From contig CM053243.1 of NCBI GenBank assembly GCA_028583405.1, positions 27,804,116 through 27,868,115 on the forward strand: DNA of 64,000 nt, in the 5' to 3' direction. Source of the DNA: Pogonophryne albipinna. Its lineage: Eukaryota > Chordata > Actinopteri > Perciformes > Artedidraconidae. Below, piece by piece: positions 45,463-53,700 of this stretch (position 1 is the stretch's first letter; each line of letters opens with the position of its first letter). The notes beneath the pieces are model-generated. The model was not told the origin of the DNA and made no database searches. It saw nothing but the letters and a program-made list of their open reading frames with translations. Made by a program: the position numbers and the translations under genes.

Positions 45463-45969
45463 TTAATAGTCTTCTTCTTCTCCATCCAACTCGGCATGGA
45501 TCTTTTCAAGTCTCTCCTTGAGGCGTCTGCAATTCTTGAGATTGTGAAGAAAAGCCTCCGAAGCGCCTTGGATCCTCCAATCATCCGTGAAAATGTCTTT
45601 ATCAATAAGAGTCTGGTCGATCTCAGTAATTAAGTCGGTGAGCCAGAGTCTTTTCATTAACGCGTTGTAATTGTTTCTGAAGTAAAAATCGGACATGTCA
45701 TTCAGAAAATCGTGTTGCCTCTGGCCGGGGTGACTGACTCGGCACCCGTTGCAGATTTCTTCTCTGTACCGGTGTATCACCCTCTCCACAATATCAACCA
45801 ACACCGATTTCACTGTGTCCACAAACAGAGACGTCTTGGCCCAAGGAGCAAAATCAGCAGCAGTAGTATTGCAGGATTCGGGTGTCCAAAATGGTGGTGA
45901 TGATGGTAGTCCAGGAGTCTGTTCTTGGCTGCAACTCGCGGGGGGAGTCTTGGTTTTTCTCAGATCCAT
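45463..45969 (-). CDS. Hypothetical 168-aa protein with a Cys/His cluster (right arm)
   Basis: Mirror copy of 41,372-41,878, identical at 166 of 168 residues: Thr22 is Pro here, and Ile145 is Leu. Cys73, Cys76, His80 and His86 are all kept. The ATG lies 25 bp from the candidate promoter element at 45,995-46,017. The protein has a Ser/Thr/Pro-rich start, a helical middle and an acidic tail. The zinc-binding idea rests on residue spacing alone, and the Gly-x-x-x-x-His-Pro-x-Gln context may be part of the motif. Confidence 0.6.
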   Translation of the reverse strand: MDLRKTKTPPASCSQEQTPGLPSSPPFWTPESCNTTAADFAPWAKTSLFVDTVKSVLVDIVERVIHRYREEICNGCRVSHPGQRQHDFLNDMSDFYFRNNYNALMKRLWLTDLITEIDQTLIDKDIFTDDWRIQGASEAFLHNLKNCRRLKERLEKIHAELDGEEEDY

Positions 45970-45994
45970 GGCTAGTTTACAACAGTCGTCTTAG

Positions 45995-46017
45995 TGGGGT
46001 CCTTCGTTTTAGATGAT
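45995..46017 (-). promoter_or_regulatory. Candidate shared promoter element (right arm, near the 168-aa gene)
   Basis: Mirror image of 41,324-41,346, with the same ATCATCTAAAACGAAGGACC sequence on the minus strand ahead of the 168-aa ORF. Confidence 0.4.
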
Positions 46018-46019
46018 TT

Positions 46020-46150
46020 GGTGAGTGTAGGGTGGGACTTATTGCGTTGAATGGGGAGGAGTCATCTGGAGAATTGAACGTTTTTTTAAAAGTTCTTTAA
46101 GCGTTGTAGATTTTTCATCTATCATTTCCAACCAAGCAGCAATAGGTCAA
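46020..46150 (-). pseudogene. 3' relic of another copy of the 268-aa gene (right arm)
   Basis: Mirror image of 41,190-41,345. It again resembles the C-terminal coding part and 3' flank of the 268-aa gene, without the rest of the gene. Confidence 0.6.
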
Positions 46151-46816
46151 ATTTAAGAATAAGTAATAGTTTGTCAAGATTTTGCGGAAAAAGTCAAAAG
46201 TATAGTTTGTCAGAAATATGGAAAAGTCATTGTGTACAAAATAGTATGTTGAAAATCAAAAGAAAAGAAACTCTATTCATTACAAATTAATGAATATTTT
46301 ACCCAGTTCTAAAGTTTTGCACCCTTAAACAAAACCCCATTCCTTACCAAGTACTTCATATTATACCCTTTGTTAAGTGTTGCGTACATCAAGGTGTATC
46401 TTAAAGTATCTTGGTAGCAGAAAATAACTAAAATATGTAAGGTTATCAGAAAAGAAAAAAACCTTGTTTAACTGAACAAGTGTTTTTTCAGCAAAAAAAA
46501 AACCCTGCCATTAAAAGAAAACCAAATTCCTTACAAAGTACTTCATAATCTACCAGTTGTTAAGTGTTGCATACGCCAAAGTGTGTCTAAAAGTATCTTA
46601 GTAACACAAGAAAAGAGAAAAAAGCGTTGATGTTAACAAAAAAACTGGATTGTTCCACTGAAATAATAAATAAATAATTTCAAAAAGTGCGTTTAAAAGA
46701 AAATGTATTCAGATAAAGTATTTTGTTAGAATATTAAGTCCAAGATGGTTACATTTTACCCCTTAAACCATTTGTATTATATTTTTGTTTTCCTAATAAA
46801 GACAGAGTCACCTGAA
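46151..46816. other. Non-coding part of the right arm
   Basis: AT-rich sequence with the 85-bp duplicated unit seen in the left arm. It holds the empty TTAA target site (near 46,328-46,331) that the left arm's inserted element duplicated. Confidence 0.7.
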
Positions 46817-47023
46817 TTAATTTTGTCTCCATACCTTTTTTAATTTTTTACATTTTGTAACAATCTTTAAACATTTGTAGAGACCAAACACTGTGGTTAA
46901 AATGAGTGTCTTTATGACGTCTCTCACACCGTTGGTATTTTTCACAAGATTCATTTTTAAACACATCATCTTGATACAGAGATAACACATTTTCGTAAGA
47001 CCTTTTACATAGGCAGAAAACAC
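46817..47023 (-). CDS. Small hypothetical ORF (right arm), 57-68 aa
   Basis: The frame has 68 codons from a GTG, or 57 from the first ATG. It is Lys-rich and hydrophobic with clustered cysteines near the start and a basic end. It is eight residues longer than the left copy, which has lost a base near its end. Its position just downstream of the candidate promoter at 47,038-47,061 is the main argument for it being real. No family is recognised. Confidence 0.3.
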   Translation of the reverse strand: MFSAYVKGLTKMCYLCIKMMCLKMNLVKNTNGVRDVIKTLILTTVFGLYKCLKIVTKCKKLKKVWRQN

Positions 47024-47037
47024 AATGCTTTTCTTTG

Positions 47038-47061
47038 AGGGGGTCTTTAGTTTTAAATGAT
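47038..47061 (-). promoter_or_regulatory. Candidate shared promoter element (right arm, near the small ORF)
   Basis: Mirror image of 39,091-39,113, lying between the end of the 268-aa gene and the small ORF on the minus strand. Confidence 0.4.
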
Positions 47062-47083
47062 CTGGTGAGGAGGGTGTGACTTG

Positions 47084-47890
47084 TTATGTTGAGTGGGAGG
47101 TTGAGTCCTCTGCAAAAGTGAGAGTCTTTTTCACCAGTATAATGTCTATCGATGTCTGACTCTGTTTAAAAGGTTCTTTAAGCTTTGTAGCTTTTCCATC
47201 AATCATTTTCAGCCAAGCAGTCAGAGGCACCCGCAAGGATATCTGAAAAACCCCGCATGTAGAATCGAAATACTCCAAAACAAAATCATCAGAGGGGTCC
47301 TTCCCCAGCGTCACCAAACGGCTTGCACGGTAATACCATCGCCCCGATGGTCCGCTTTTAGTTTCCCAGACGGTGCTTGTCAGGATTCTTCTCACTTCTG
47401 GCGGCGTGGGGATATCTCCTTCTTCTTCTTCCTTCACATTGAGGGGCAGCGGTGAAAACTCTTCTTTGATCTCGTATGCTGTCTGCGTTTCTTTGCTTTT
47501 CTTTGCAAATATCTTGTACACCGCTGGTTCCACTATGGTTTCTTGATGCACTACTTCTTCCGATACAGTGGTTGCGTGGAGATCTCTGGAAGACACCAGA
47601 GTTAACACAGCCCAATCTGTTGAGGTCAGTGTCGCTTTAACACTACGGGGTCCATACGTTTCTCCATTCTTCAGATTGTAGAAATGCAGTTCATTCGCCA
47701 TATAGTTGAATACATAACCCCAAACATCGCCATTTTTCAGAGTCCATTCTTCATGAAGTTCCTCGGCTGGAGGCGTCTGAACCCGGCCCAGATACTGCAT
47801 TCGTTTCTTGACTGGCGCTCCGGACAGATGGCGGTAAGTTGTCACAGGCGTCTCGCTGATTAAACCCATATCTAGGCGTCTCTTGGCCAT
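47084..47890 (-). CDS. Hypothetical 268-aa protein with two similar halves (intact right-arm copy)
   Basis: The ORF opens with ATG immediately after a run of about 18 A on the coding strand. The start is basic (MAKRRL). Residues 49-98 and 185-230 look like two copies of one unit: a strand-rich stretch, then Ser-x-(Lys/Arg)-x-x-Leu-Thr-x-x-(Asp-)Trp. The first contains KNGETYGPRSVKATLTSTDW. That pattern recalls PC4/SUB1-type single-strand DNA-binding domains (G-x-x-G-(K/R)-x-(S)-x-x-L-x-x-x-x-W), but this is a weak visual match. A Glu-rich linker lies at 153-158. It is the only full-length copy in the window; the left copy is broken, and partial relics flank both. Upstream lies the L2 insertion at 48,023-49,695, about 130 bp from the ATG. 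Confidence 0.65.
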   Translation of the reverse strand: MAKRRLDMGLISETPVTTYRHLSGAPVKKRMQYLGRVQTPPAEELHEEWTLKNGDVWGYVFNYMANELHFYNLKNGETYGPRSVKATLTSTDWAVLTLVSSRDLHATTVSEEVVHQETIVEPAVYKIFAKKSKETQTAYEIKEEFSPLPLNVKEEEEGDIPTPPEVRRILTSTVWETKSGPSGRWYYRASRLVTLGKDPSDDFVLEYFDSTCGVFQISLRVPLTAWLKMIDGKATKLKEPFKQSQTSIDIILVKKTLTFAEDSTSHST

Positions 47891-48022
47891 TTTTTTTTTT
47901 TTTTTGAAAAGGTGACTTGGTGAGTGTAAATGACTGGCTTGTTATTTAGTTTGAGCGTATTTCTTTTTTCATCTATTTCCACCCCCTTACTTTTAAATGA
48001 TCTGGTGAGGAGGGCGGGACTT

Positions 48023-49695
48023 AAGCTAAGGCTACAACCTGCTCCCTCGACCCCATGCCCTCTGCCCTGGTCAAAACTTGCCTACCCATCCTCTGCTCCA
48101 CCATTGTTAAAATCATCAACTCCTCCCTGGAATCAGGCAAGGTTCCCGCCGTCCTCAAGATAGCAGCTGTCACCCCCATCGTCAAAAAACCTGGTCTCGA
48201 CCCCGAGGACCCCAGCAACTTCCGGCCGATCTCCAACCTTCCTTTTCTTAGCAAGATCATGGAAAGAGCAGTTGCTGCCCAACTCCACCATCATATGTCC
48301 GACCATGAGCTCTACGAACCATTCCAATCAGGCTTCAGATCCAACCACAGCACAGAGACGGCCCTTATTAAAATAACCAATGACCTCCTCATAGCCGCCG
48401 ATTCAGGCCTCGTCAGCATCCTCATCCTCCTGGACATCTCCGCCGCATTTGACACAGTCTCACACACTATCCTACTCAACCGCCTATCCGTCTACCTTGG
48501 CCTCTCTGGTACAGCCCTCTCCTGGTTCCATTCCTACCTCTCCAACAGGCAACAGTTTGTGACCATCGGAAAATCCAGCTCTCCCCCAGCCCCTGTCAAC
48601 CAAGGTGTGCCGCAAGGTTCGGTGCTCGGCCCCCTTCTATTCAACATCTACATGCTCCCCCTTGGTGAAATCATCCGCCGACATGGTCTCAACTTCCACT
48701 CCTATGCCGACGACACCCAACTCTACATCAGTACCAATCCATCATCCCAGCTACCCCCACTGTCACTTGTCAACTGCCTCCGCGACATCCAAGCCTGGAT
48801 GTCAAAAAATCTACTAAAACTCAACAATAACAAAACAGAGCTCATGGTTGTGGCCCCAAAAACACTGCTCCGGAAGGTTGGAGATCTGCTCCTCACCATC
48901 GATGGCGGCTCCATACACCCTTCCCCTGAGGTTCCCAGCGTCACTCTGGACTCTAGCCTCACCTTCAACTCCCACATCAGGTCTACTGTCAAAACCGCTT
49001 TCTTTCACCTACGAAACATCTCCAGACTCCGGCCCTCTCTCCCCGACCCCGTTGCAGAAACATTAATTCATACCTTCATCTCCTCTCGTCTGGACTACTG
49101 CAATGGAGTTCTGTTCGGGGTCACCAGCAAAGCCCTGGACAGGCTCCAGTACGTCCAGAACTCTGCAGCCAGGCTCCTCACCCACACTAAGCCCTGGCAA
49201 CACATTACCCCTACCCTCATCCACCTTCACTGGCTCCCGGTCAAGTCACGCATCCAGTACAAACTCCTCCTGCTAACCTACAAATCTCTCCACTCCCTAG
49301 CCCCTCCATACATCTCTGACCTCCTTCAGCCCTACACCCCCTCTCGTCACCTGCGGTCCTCTGACAAAGGGCTGCTCTCCATCCAGCGCTCCAAGCTGAA
49401 AACATTTGGCAACAGAGCCTTCAGTGTCGCAGCCCCCACCCTCTGGAATTCTCTCCCCTCTGCAATCAGGAATGCAGACTTTCTGGACACCTTCAAAAAA
49501 CACCTCAAACACCATCTGTTCACTCGGGCCTTTGGCCTCAACTAATACACAGTACCCAGCAACCTGTTCCTGTTTTGTTTTCTTCAGTCTATGTATCTGT
49601 ATGATTATTATTACTTTTGTTGTGTTACTTCCCATTGTAAAGCGTCCTTGGGTTTCGTGAAAGGCGCTATATAAATTTAAATTATTATTATTATT
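48023..49695 (+). mobile_element. 5'-truncated L2-type LINE inserted in the right arm
   Basis: The unit is a 3' LINE fragment ending in GGCGCTATATAAATT and ATT repeats, the usual tail of fish L2 elements. A 4-bp ACTT flanks it (48,019-48,022 and 49,696-49,699), and the left arm has uninterrupted sequence here (near 35,505-35,515), giving the empty site. It points opposite to the right-arm genes. Confidence 0.9.
48055..49545 (+). CDS. L2-type LINE reverse transcriptase, partial (496 codons)
   Basis: The frame encodes a reverse transcriptase lacking its endonuclease. In order it shows NFRPISNLPFLSKIMERA near residue 60, SGFRSNHSTETAL near 92, the catalytic LLDISAAFDTVSH near 128, GVPQGSVLGPLLFNIYM near 185, and YADDTQLY near 217 with the paired catalytic aspartates. 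The C-terminal part ends with FGNRAFSVAAPTLWNSLP and TFKKHLKHHLF, typical of L2/CR1 proteins. The coding frame already runs from the left edge of the insertion at 48,023. The ATG at 48,055 is simply the first Met in the truncated frame. The frame is uninterrupted, so the insertion is fairly young. Confidence 0.85.
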   Translation: MPSALVKTCLPILCSTIVKIINSSLESGKVPAVLKIAAVTPIVKKPGLDPEDPSNFRPISNLPFLSKIMERAVAAQLHHHMSDHELYEPFQSGFRSNHSTETALIKITNDLLIAADSGLVSILILLDISAAFDTVSHTILLNRLSVYLGLSGTALSWFHSYLSNRQQFVTIGKSSSPPAPVNQGVPQGSVLGPLLFNIYMLPLGEIIRRHGLNFHSYADDTQLYISTNPSSQLPPLSLVNCLRDIQAWMSKNLLKLNNNKTELMVVAPKTLLRKVGDLLLTIDGGSIHPSPEVPSVTLDSSLTFNSHIRSTVKTAFFHLRNISRLRPSLPDPVAETLIHTFISSRLDYCNGVLFGVTSKALDRLQYVQNSAARLLTHTKPWQHITPTLIHLHWLPVKSRIQYKLLLLTYKSLHSLAPPYISDLLQPYTPSRHLRSSDKGLLSIQRSKLKTFGNRAFSVAAPTLWNSLPSAIRNADFLDTFKKHLKHHLFTRAFGLN

Positions 49696-49699
49696 ACTT

Positions 49700-50110
49700 G
49701 TTATGTTGAGTGGTAGGCGGAGCCCCCCTGTAAAAGTGAGAGTCTTTTTCACCAGTCAAACCTTTTTTTTGTTGCATACAGGAAATTCTTATAGTGGTGT
49801 AAAGTAATTATAAAAAAAGACAAAGATCATGTTTTTTTAAATTGTTTTATTATTTCCCTCTTTACGTATTTGAAAAAGTACACAACCGAAAATCTGCCAC
49901 TTCCTCACAGAGCCCCTCCTCCAGCACACATGAACGCGCTCACATGACCAAAAGAGGGCACGAGATAAGTTTGTGCACAGATCTCTGGCTGTAGGCGTCT
50001 GACTCCCGCACAGCTGAGGCATTCGTTTCTTGACTGGCGCCCCGGACGGATGGCGGTAAGTTGTCACAGGCGTTTCTTGACCATTTTTCTTTTTTACAAG
50101 GTGACTTGGT
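49700..50110 (-). pseudogene. Decayed partial copy of the 268-aa gene (right arm)
   Basis: Mirror image of 35,090-35,560. 49,700-49,770 resembles the gene's 3' end, about 49,860-49,985 is a host-type interspersed repeat, and 49,985-50,090 resembles its 5' end. The ORF at 49,837-50,067 is a chance fusion of the 5' relic with the repeat. Confidence 0.65.
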
Positions 50111-50269
50111 AAGTGGAAATTACTGTCTTTTAAATTAGTTTGAGCATATTTCTATTTTCATCTAATTCCATCCCCCACTATCTGCTTGCCTCATAGCCAA
50201 AGGAAGGGGTGGAGAAAGGGGGAGAGGCCTGGGCTGGGAGGGGGCGGGGGGTAGACAGTCTCACGCATA

Positions 50270-50890
50270 ACTTCAAAGAGACACCTAGATTATCATCAAA
50301 GGCTTATAACACACCAGTGTGAAATCACACCTGCCTGTTATAACACCTCACATCAAACGGCAAAACATCAAAGGCTAATTAGATTAGACAACCCTGATGG
50401 GACCAGACAGCATAACTTCAAAGAGACTGCCTTAATCAACACATCAAAGAAATAGACAACAAAAAGCCCTACACAGGGGGGGGGGGCTTTTCACACCTAT
50501 CTGTTATAACAACTCACATCAAAGGCTTAGACTACAAAAGGGGTACAGGGGCCAGACAACATAACTTCAAAGAGACTGCCTTAATCAATACATCAAAGAA
50601 TTAGACAACAAAGGGGTGTGAGGGGACAGGGGGCCAGACAACATAACTTCAAAGAGACTGCCTTAATCAATACATCAAAGAATTAGACAACAAAGGCACT
50701 ACACAGGGGGGCTTTTCACACCTATCTGTTATCTCACATCAAAGGATCTCGAACAATGGGAGGCGGGAATTAGCTCATTAACATAATTGTACCCACTCAC
50801 ATCAAAGGGTCCCGAACAATGGGAGACGGGACATAGTTCATTTGCATAATTGGGGGCGTATCCATCTGTCACTTTTTATGCATACTAATG
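50270..50890 (-). repeat. Terminal repeat cluster of the right arm
   Basis: Mirror image of 34,331-34,940. It keeps the octamer-type ATTTGCAT and the GGCGGG-type block, and the repeated TAACTTCAAAGAGACTGCC motif (seen at about 50,412, 50,562 and 50,645). Confidence 0.6.
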
Positions 50891-50924
50891 AGACGAAAGG
50901 GGCATGATTATTACTACTAACATG

Positions 50925-51483
50925 CCTGATTCATCGTTGTTTCCAAGTGAAATAATATAGCAAACAGGTTAACACAAAAAGGTAGCATGTGTTCGTGCTT
51001 CAATGTGTTCCATGGTTTATGTGTGGGCTGCACATGCAGAGAAGTCAATTTTTTTCTTCTGCGATATGAGTACATGCTAGTTTGAATGCATACAGTATAT
51101 TGTCTCCATCTGTGTATTACTTTTGAAAAAAGGCTCATTAGGTCTCCATCTGGTGGATCCAGTAAATGCTACAACCCAAGCTGCTGCAAAGCCAATTGAG
51201 CTGTAAAATTATGGAGGCTTTTTGGGAATTCATTATCAACAGATTTCCTCTAAATCAACCCCTTTTTCCCCATTTTTTTTATTCAGATGCTTTATTTTCA
51301 TCATCCTTTTCAGACATAATCCAGATACAGAATGCAAAAATACCCATACAAGTATACACATACATTAAACAAAATACGGCTTCAATTGGATGTCAGATCT
51401 GTTTTTGTGAAAATAAATCTCATTTATTTAGGACACTCATCTTTTATAGGACATTGGGCACTGCAGCAATACACTTATCTATA
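50925..51483. other. Flank of the palindromic element, no gene seen
   Basis: The 113-codon ORF at 51,166-51,507 has no recognisable domain. 50,919-50,924 is the second AACATG copy. Confidence 0.6.
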
Positions 51484-51491
51484 GTGGTTTT

Positions 51492-52870
51492 CAGTGACGT
51501 GCGGTGAGGTTCATGGCTGGTGAGGCACTGACTCTTTCAGAGTCAGATTTACAAATATTATATATTTTGACCTTAAAGATGGGGTAGGTAATTTTGGAGA
51601 AACCAGCTCGAGTGCGCTAGAATTTGAAAATACACAGCTGGAAAAAGTCTGCCACTTCCTTACAGAGCCCCTCCTCCAACACACACGAACGCGCACATGA
51701 CCAATGAGGGCACAAGATAAATTTGTGCACAGATGGAAGGCTGACAGGCAGGTTATTTTAGCCGGGCCGACTAAAATGAGTGGTCGTGCTTTTTACAGTA
51801 CTACGGCTTCCACAGATGAAATGTTTTTATGTATTTTTTGTCAAAGCACTTAAGATATTCATTGCTATCGGGATGTTAAGAGCATTCCATGAAATATAAC
51901 AAAAAGTGTATCTCGAGCCGGTTTCTCAAACTTACCAACCCAACCTTTAATCGAAATATTCTGTTATTTTCAAAAGCTTTTTTAGTCTGATGCTTCGATT
52001 AATTTTAAACAGACCTTTCAACAAAAGGATAGCCTACCCAAAATCTAAATATTGGATTGTTCTCTCTTAGTAAGATCCAATTTTCATTACAAATGTGGCC
52101 TTACCTTGACTTGAAGATGAAGTCCATGCTATCCTTCTGGACAACAATCTTTATTCCTCCTTATCTTCCTCTAGTTTCAAAAGCCTAGCTTGTTGTTTTG
52201 TCTACCGCCTCTGCGTAGAATAACAGTAGCAACAAGAACCTGTGGGCTCACGTGCGCCCCCTTCAGTGCGGCAGAGGTTGTGGCTGCCTCTCCTGGTGCT
52301 TTTTTCATTGCCGTTGTATGATGAGACCAGCGAGCCTAAATGTCATATATACGTGAAATAAGTTATTTAGAGACTATGGATGGCGAGGATAAATGTAATA
52401 AAGGGATTTACAAACATTACATTGGTGACATACAGTGAGATGGTGCAGGCATGCGCTTAGGGCCCGCTTTCCGGACAGTTTCTGTGGGGTGACGCATTCT
52501 GAGGTGAGGCAGAGCTCATCTGTGCCTCACCTCACCACAGTAACTGGCTTGAGCGCGCTCACAAAATAAGTGCCCGCGCTAAATTAGTGCCCGTGCTCCA
52601 GCAAGTTACTGTGGGCTTACGAGAGGCAGAGCTCGTCCCTGCCTCACTTCTCAATTTCATCGCTCCCCGTAGTTGTAGCGGAGCTCGGTAAATTAGCCGA
52701 TTTTTACTATAAAAAGCGATTGGAATCAAACAGAAATCACATTTACAACACAGATCAGTGGACACATTTTATTATTATTATTTGTATTATTATTTTTATT
52801 TTTTCCCGTTACATTGGGGAATGACAAGTGAGGCTCTGCCTCACCTGCCTCCCCTGACCGCACGTCGCTG
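51492..52870. mobile_element. hAT element with exact 8-bp TSD
   Basis: The ends are CAGTGACGTGCGGTGAGG and, as complement, CAGCGACGTGCGGTCAGG. GTGGTTTT is duplicated at 51,484-51,491 and 52,871-52,878. No transposase is recognisable. The host-type repeat at 51,575-51,750 is nested in it. Confidence 0.85.
51575..51750 (-). repeat. Host interspersed repeat shared with both palindrome arms
   Basis: It contains GGTAGGTAATTTTGGAGAAA, then GTCTGCCACTTCC and GAGCCCCTCCTCCA, then TTTGTGCACAGAT. The middle part recurs at about 35,225-35,345 and 49,860-49,985 inside the gene relics of the palindromic element, which shows that a host repeat entered that element before its arms were duplicated. Confidence 0.65.
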
Positions 52871-52878
52871 GTGGTTTT

Positions 52879-53317
52879 AATTCAGCAAGCATGTTGTAAA
52901 GCAGAGAAGAAGACCGATTAGAGGAGACACCAAAGAGGGCCTTTCTCACAGGTAGCCACTACACTCTCATCTCGTGTTACAGATTGCCATCCACAGGATA
53001 CGGTGGAGCTTGAAACGAAAATCATTCAGTGCTGTATCGTCATATAGTGCTTAATATAAAACAGGTGATTCAAGATAGTAGAACAAAAATACATCAGGGG
53101 GCATGGGGCATAGGCACCCGAAGCTCTCATAACTGTGAAAGAGCCTGGACATCCCTCACAATGATACACACAGTTTCTCATTACACAGCTTTAGTGAAAG
53201 ACCAGATGGGAGGGTGAAAGTGTAATCCATGGTTAATACTAAACAAAGGCAGGCTGTCTGGTGGACATTTTCGCATCTGGGTGGAAGCTTAGATGCTAAT
53301 GTAATGCTAATTTAAAC
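52879..53317. other. Intergenic, no gene seen
   Basis: No supportable feature. Confidence 0.6.
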
Positions 53318-53700
53318 AAGGCAAGGCAAGGCAAGGCAAGTTTATTTGTATAGCACTTTTCAACACAAGGCAATTCAAAGTGCTTTACAACAAATGAAAG
53401 ACATTAAGAAAATGGCATTTAAAATCATTAAAAAGAAAAGCGAATAAAATAAACATTAAAAGAAAAAATACATGGATAAAAGTTACAGTGCAGTCTAAGA
53501 TATTAATAGTTCAATTAAAAGCAGCGACAAAAAGAAAAGTCTTCAGCCTGGATTTAAAAGTAGTCAGAGTTTCAGCGGACCTGCAGGTTTCTGGGAGTTT
53601 GTTCCAGATATTTGGAGCATAATAACTGAACGCTGCTTTACCATGTTTAGTTCTGACTCTGGGGACAGAAAGCTGACCAGTCCCCGAAGACCTGAGAGAT
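53318..53700 (-). mobile_element. Interspersed repeat with an (AAGGC)n end, probably a LINE 3' tail
   Basis: The left edge is about five AAGGC units, followed by TTTATTTGTATAGCACTTTT and CAAAGTGCTTTACAA. On the minus strand this gives a LINE-type 3' end with TTGCC repeats, similar in form to the plus-strand tail at about 1,380-1,425. Confidence 0.5.

Larger units (their letters stand above)
34295..50918. mobile_element. Palindromic Polinton/adintovirus-like element with 6-bp TSD
   Basis: The 16,624-bp unit begins AGTAGTAATAATCATGCCCC and ends with its exact complement. AACATG flanks it on both sides (34,289-34,294 and 50,919-50,924). Six-base duplications with AG-starting termini are known for Polinton/Maverick elements, which use a retrovirus-type integrase. 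The two arms are inverted copies carrying the same gene set, pointing inward. The 2.7-kb centre (42,316-45,029) is mostly tandem repeat. No DNA polymerase B, integrase, protease, packaging ATPase or capsid gene is visible, so it looks non-autonomous. Removing three later insertions leaves about 11.1 kb. Assignment to Polintons rests only on the ends and duplication. Confidence 0.7.
45030..50918 (-). repeat. Right arm (inverted repeat) of the palindromic element
   Basis: Inverted counterpart of 34,295-42,315. It holds an L2 LINE (48,023-49,695) that the left arm lacks, and neither of the left-arm insertions. It preserves the intact version of the 268-aa gene. Confidence 0.9.

Noticed and set aside
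48723..49752. Minus-strand ORFs of 89-151 codons opposite the LINE
   Set aside because: They are antisense shadows of the reverse transcriptase frame.
34295..50918. Herpesvirus-type integrated element (Teratorn-like)
   Set aside because: Such elements use a piggyBac transposase and a TTAA target. Here the duplication is AACATG, and no herpesvirus core gene is visible.
34295..50918. Assembly artefact creating an inverted duplicate
   Set aside because: The arms differ by point changes, and each has its own insertions with target duplications, which a simple misassembly would not give.
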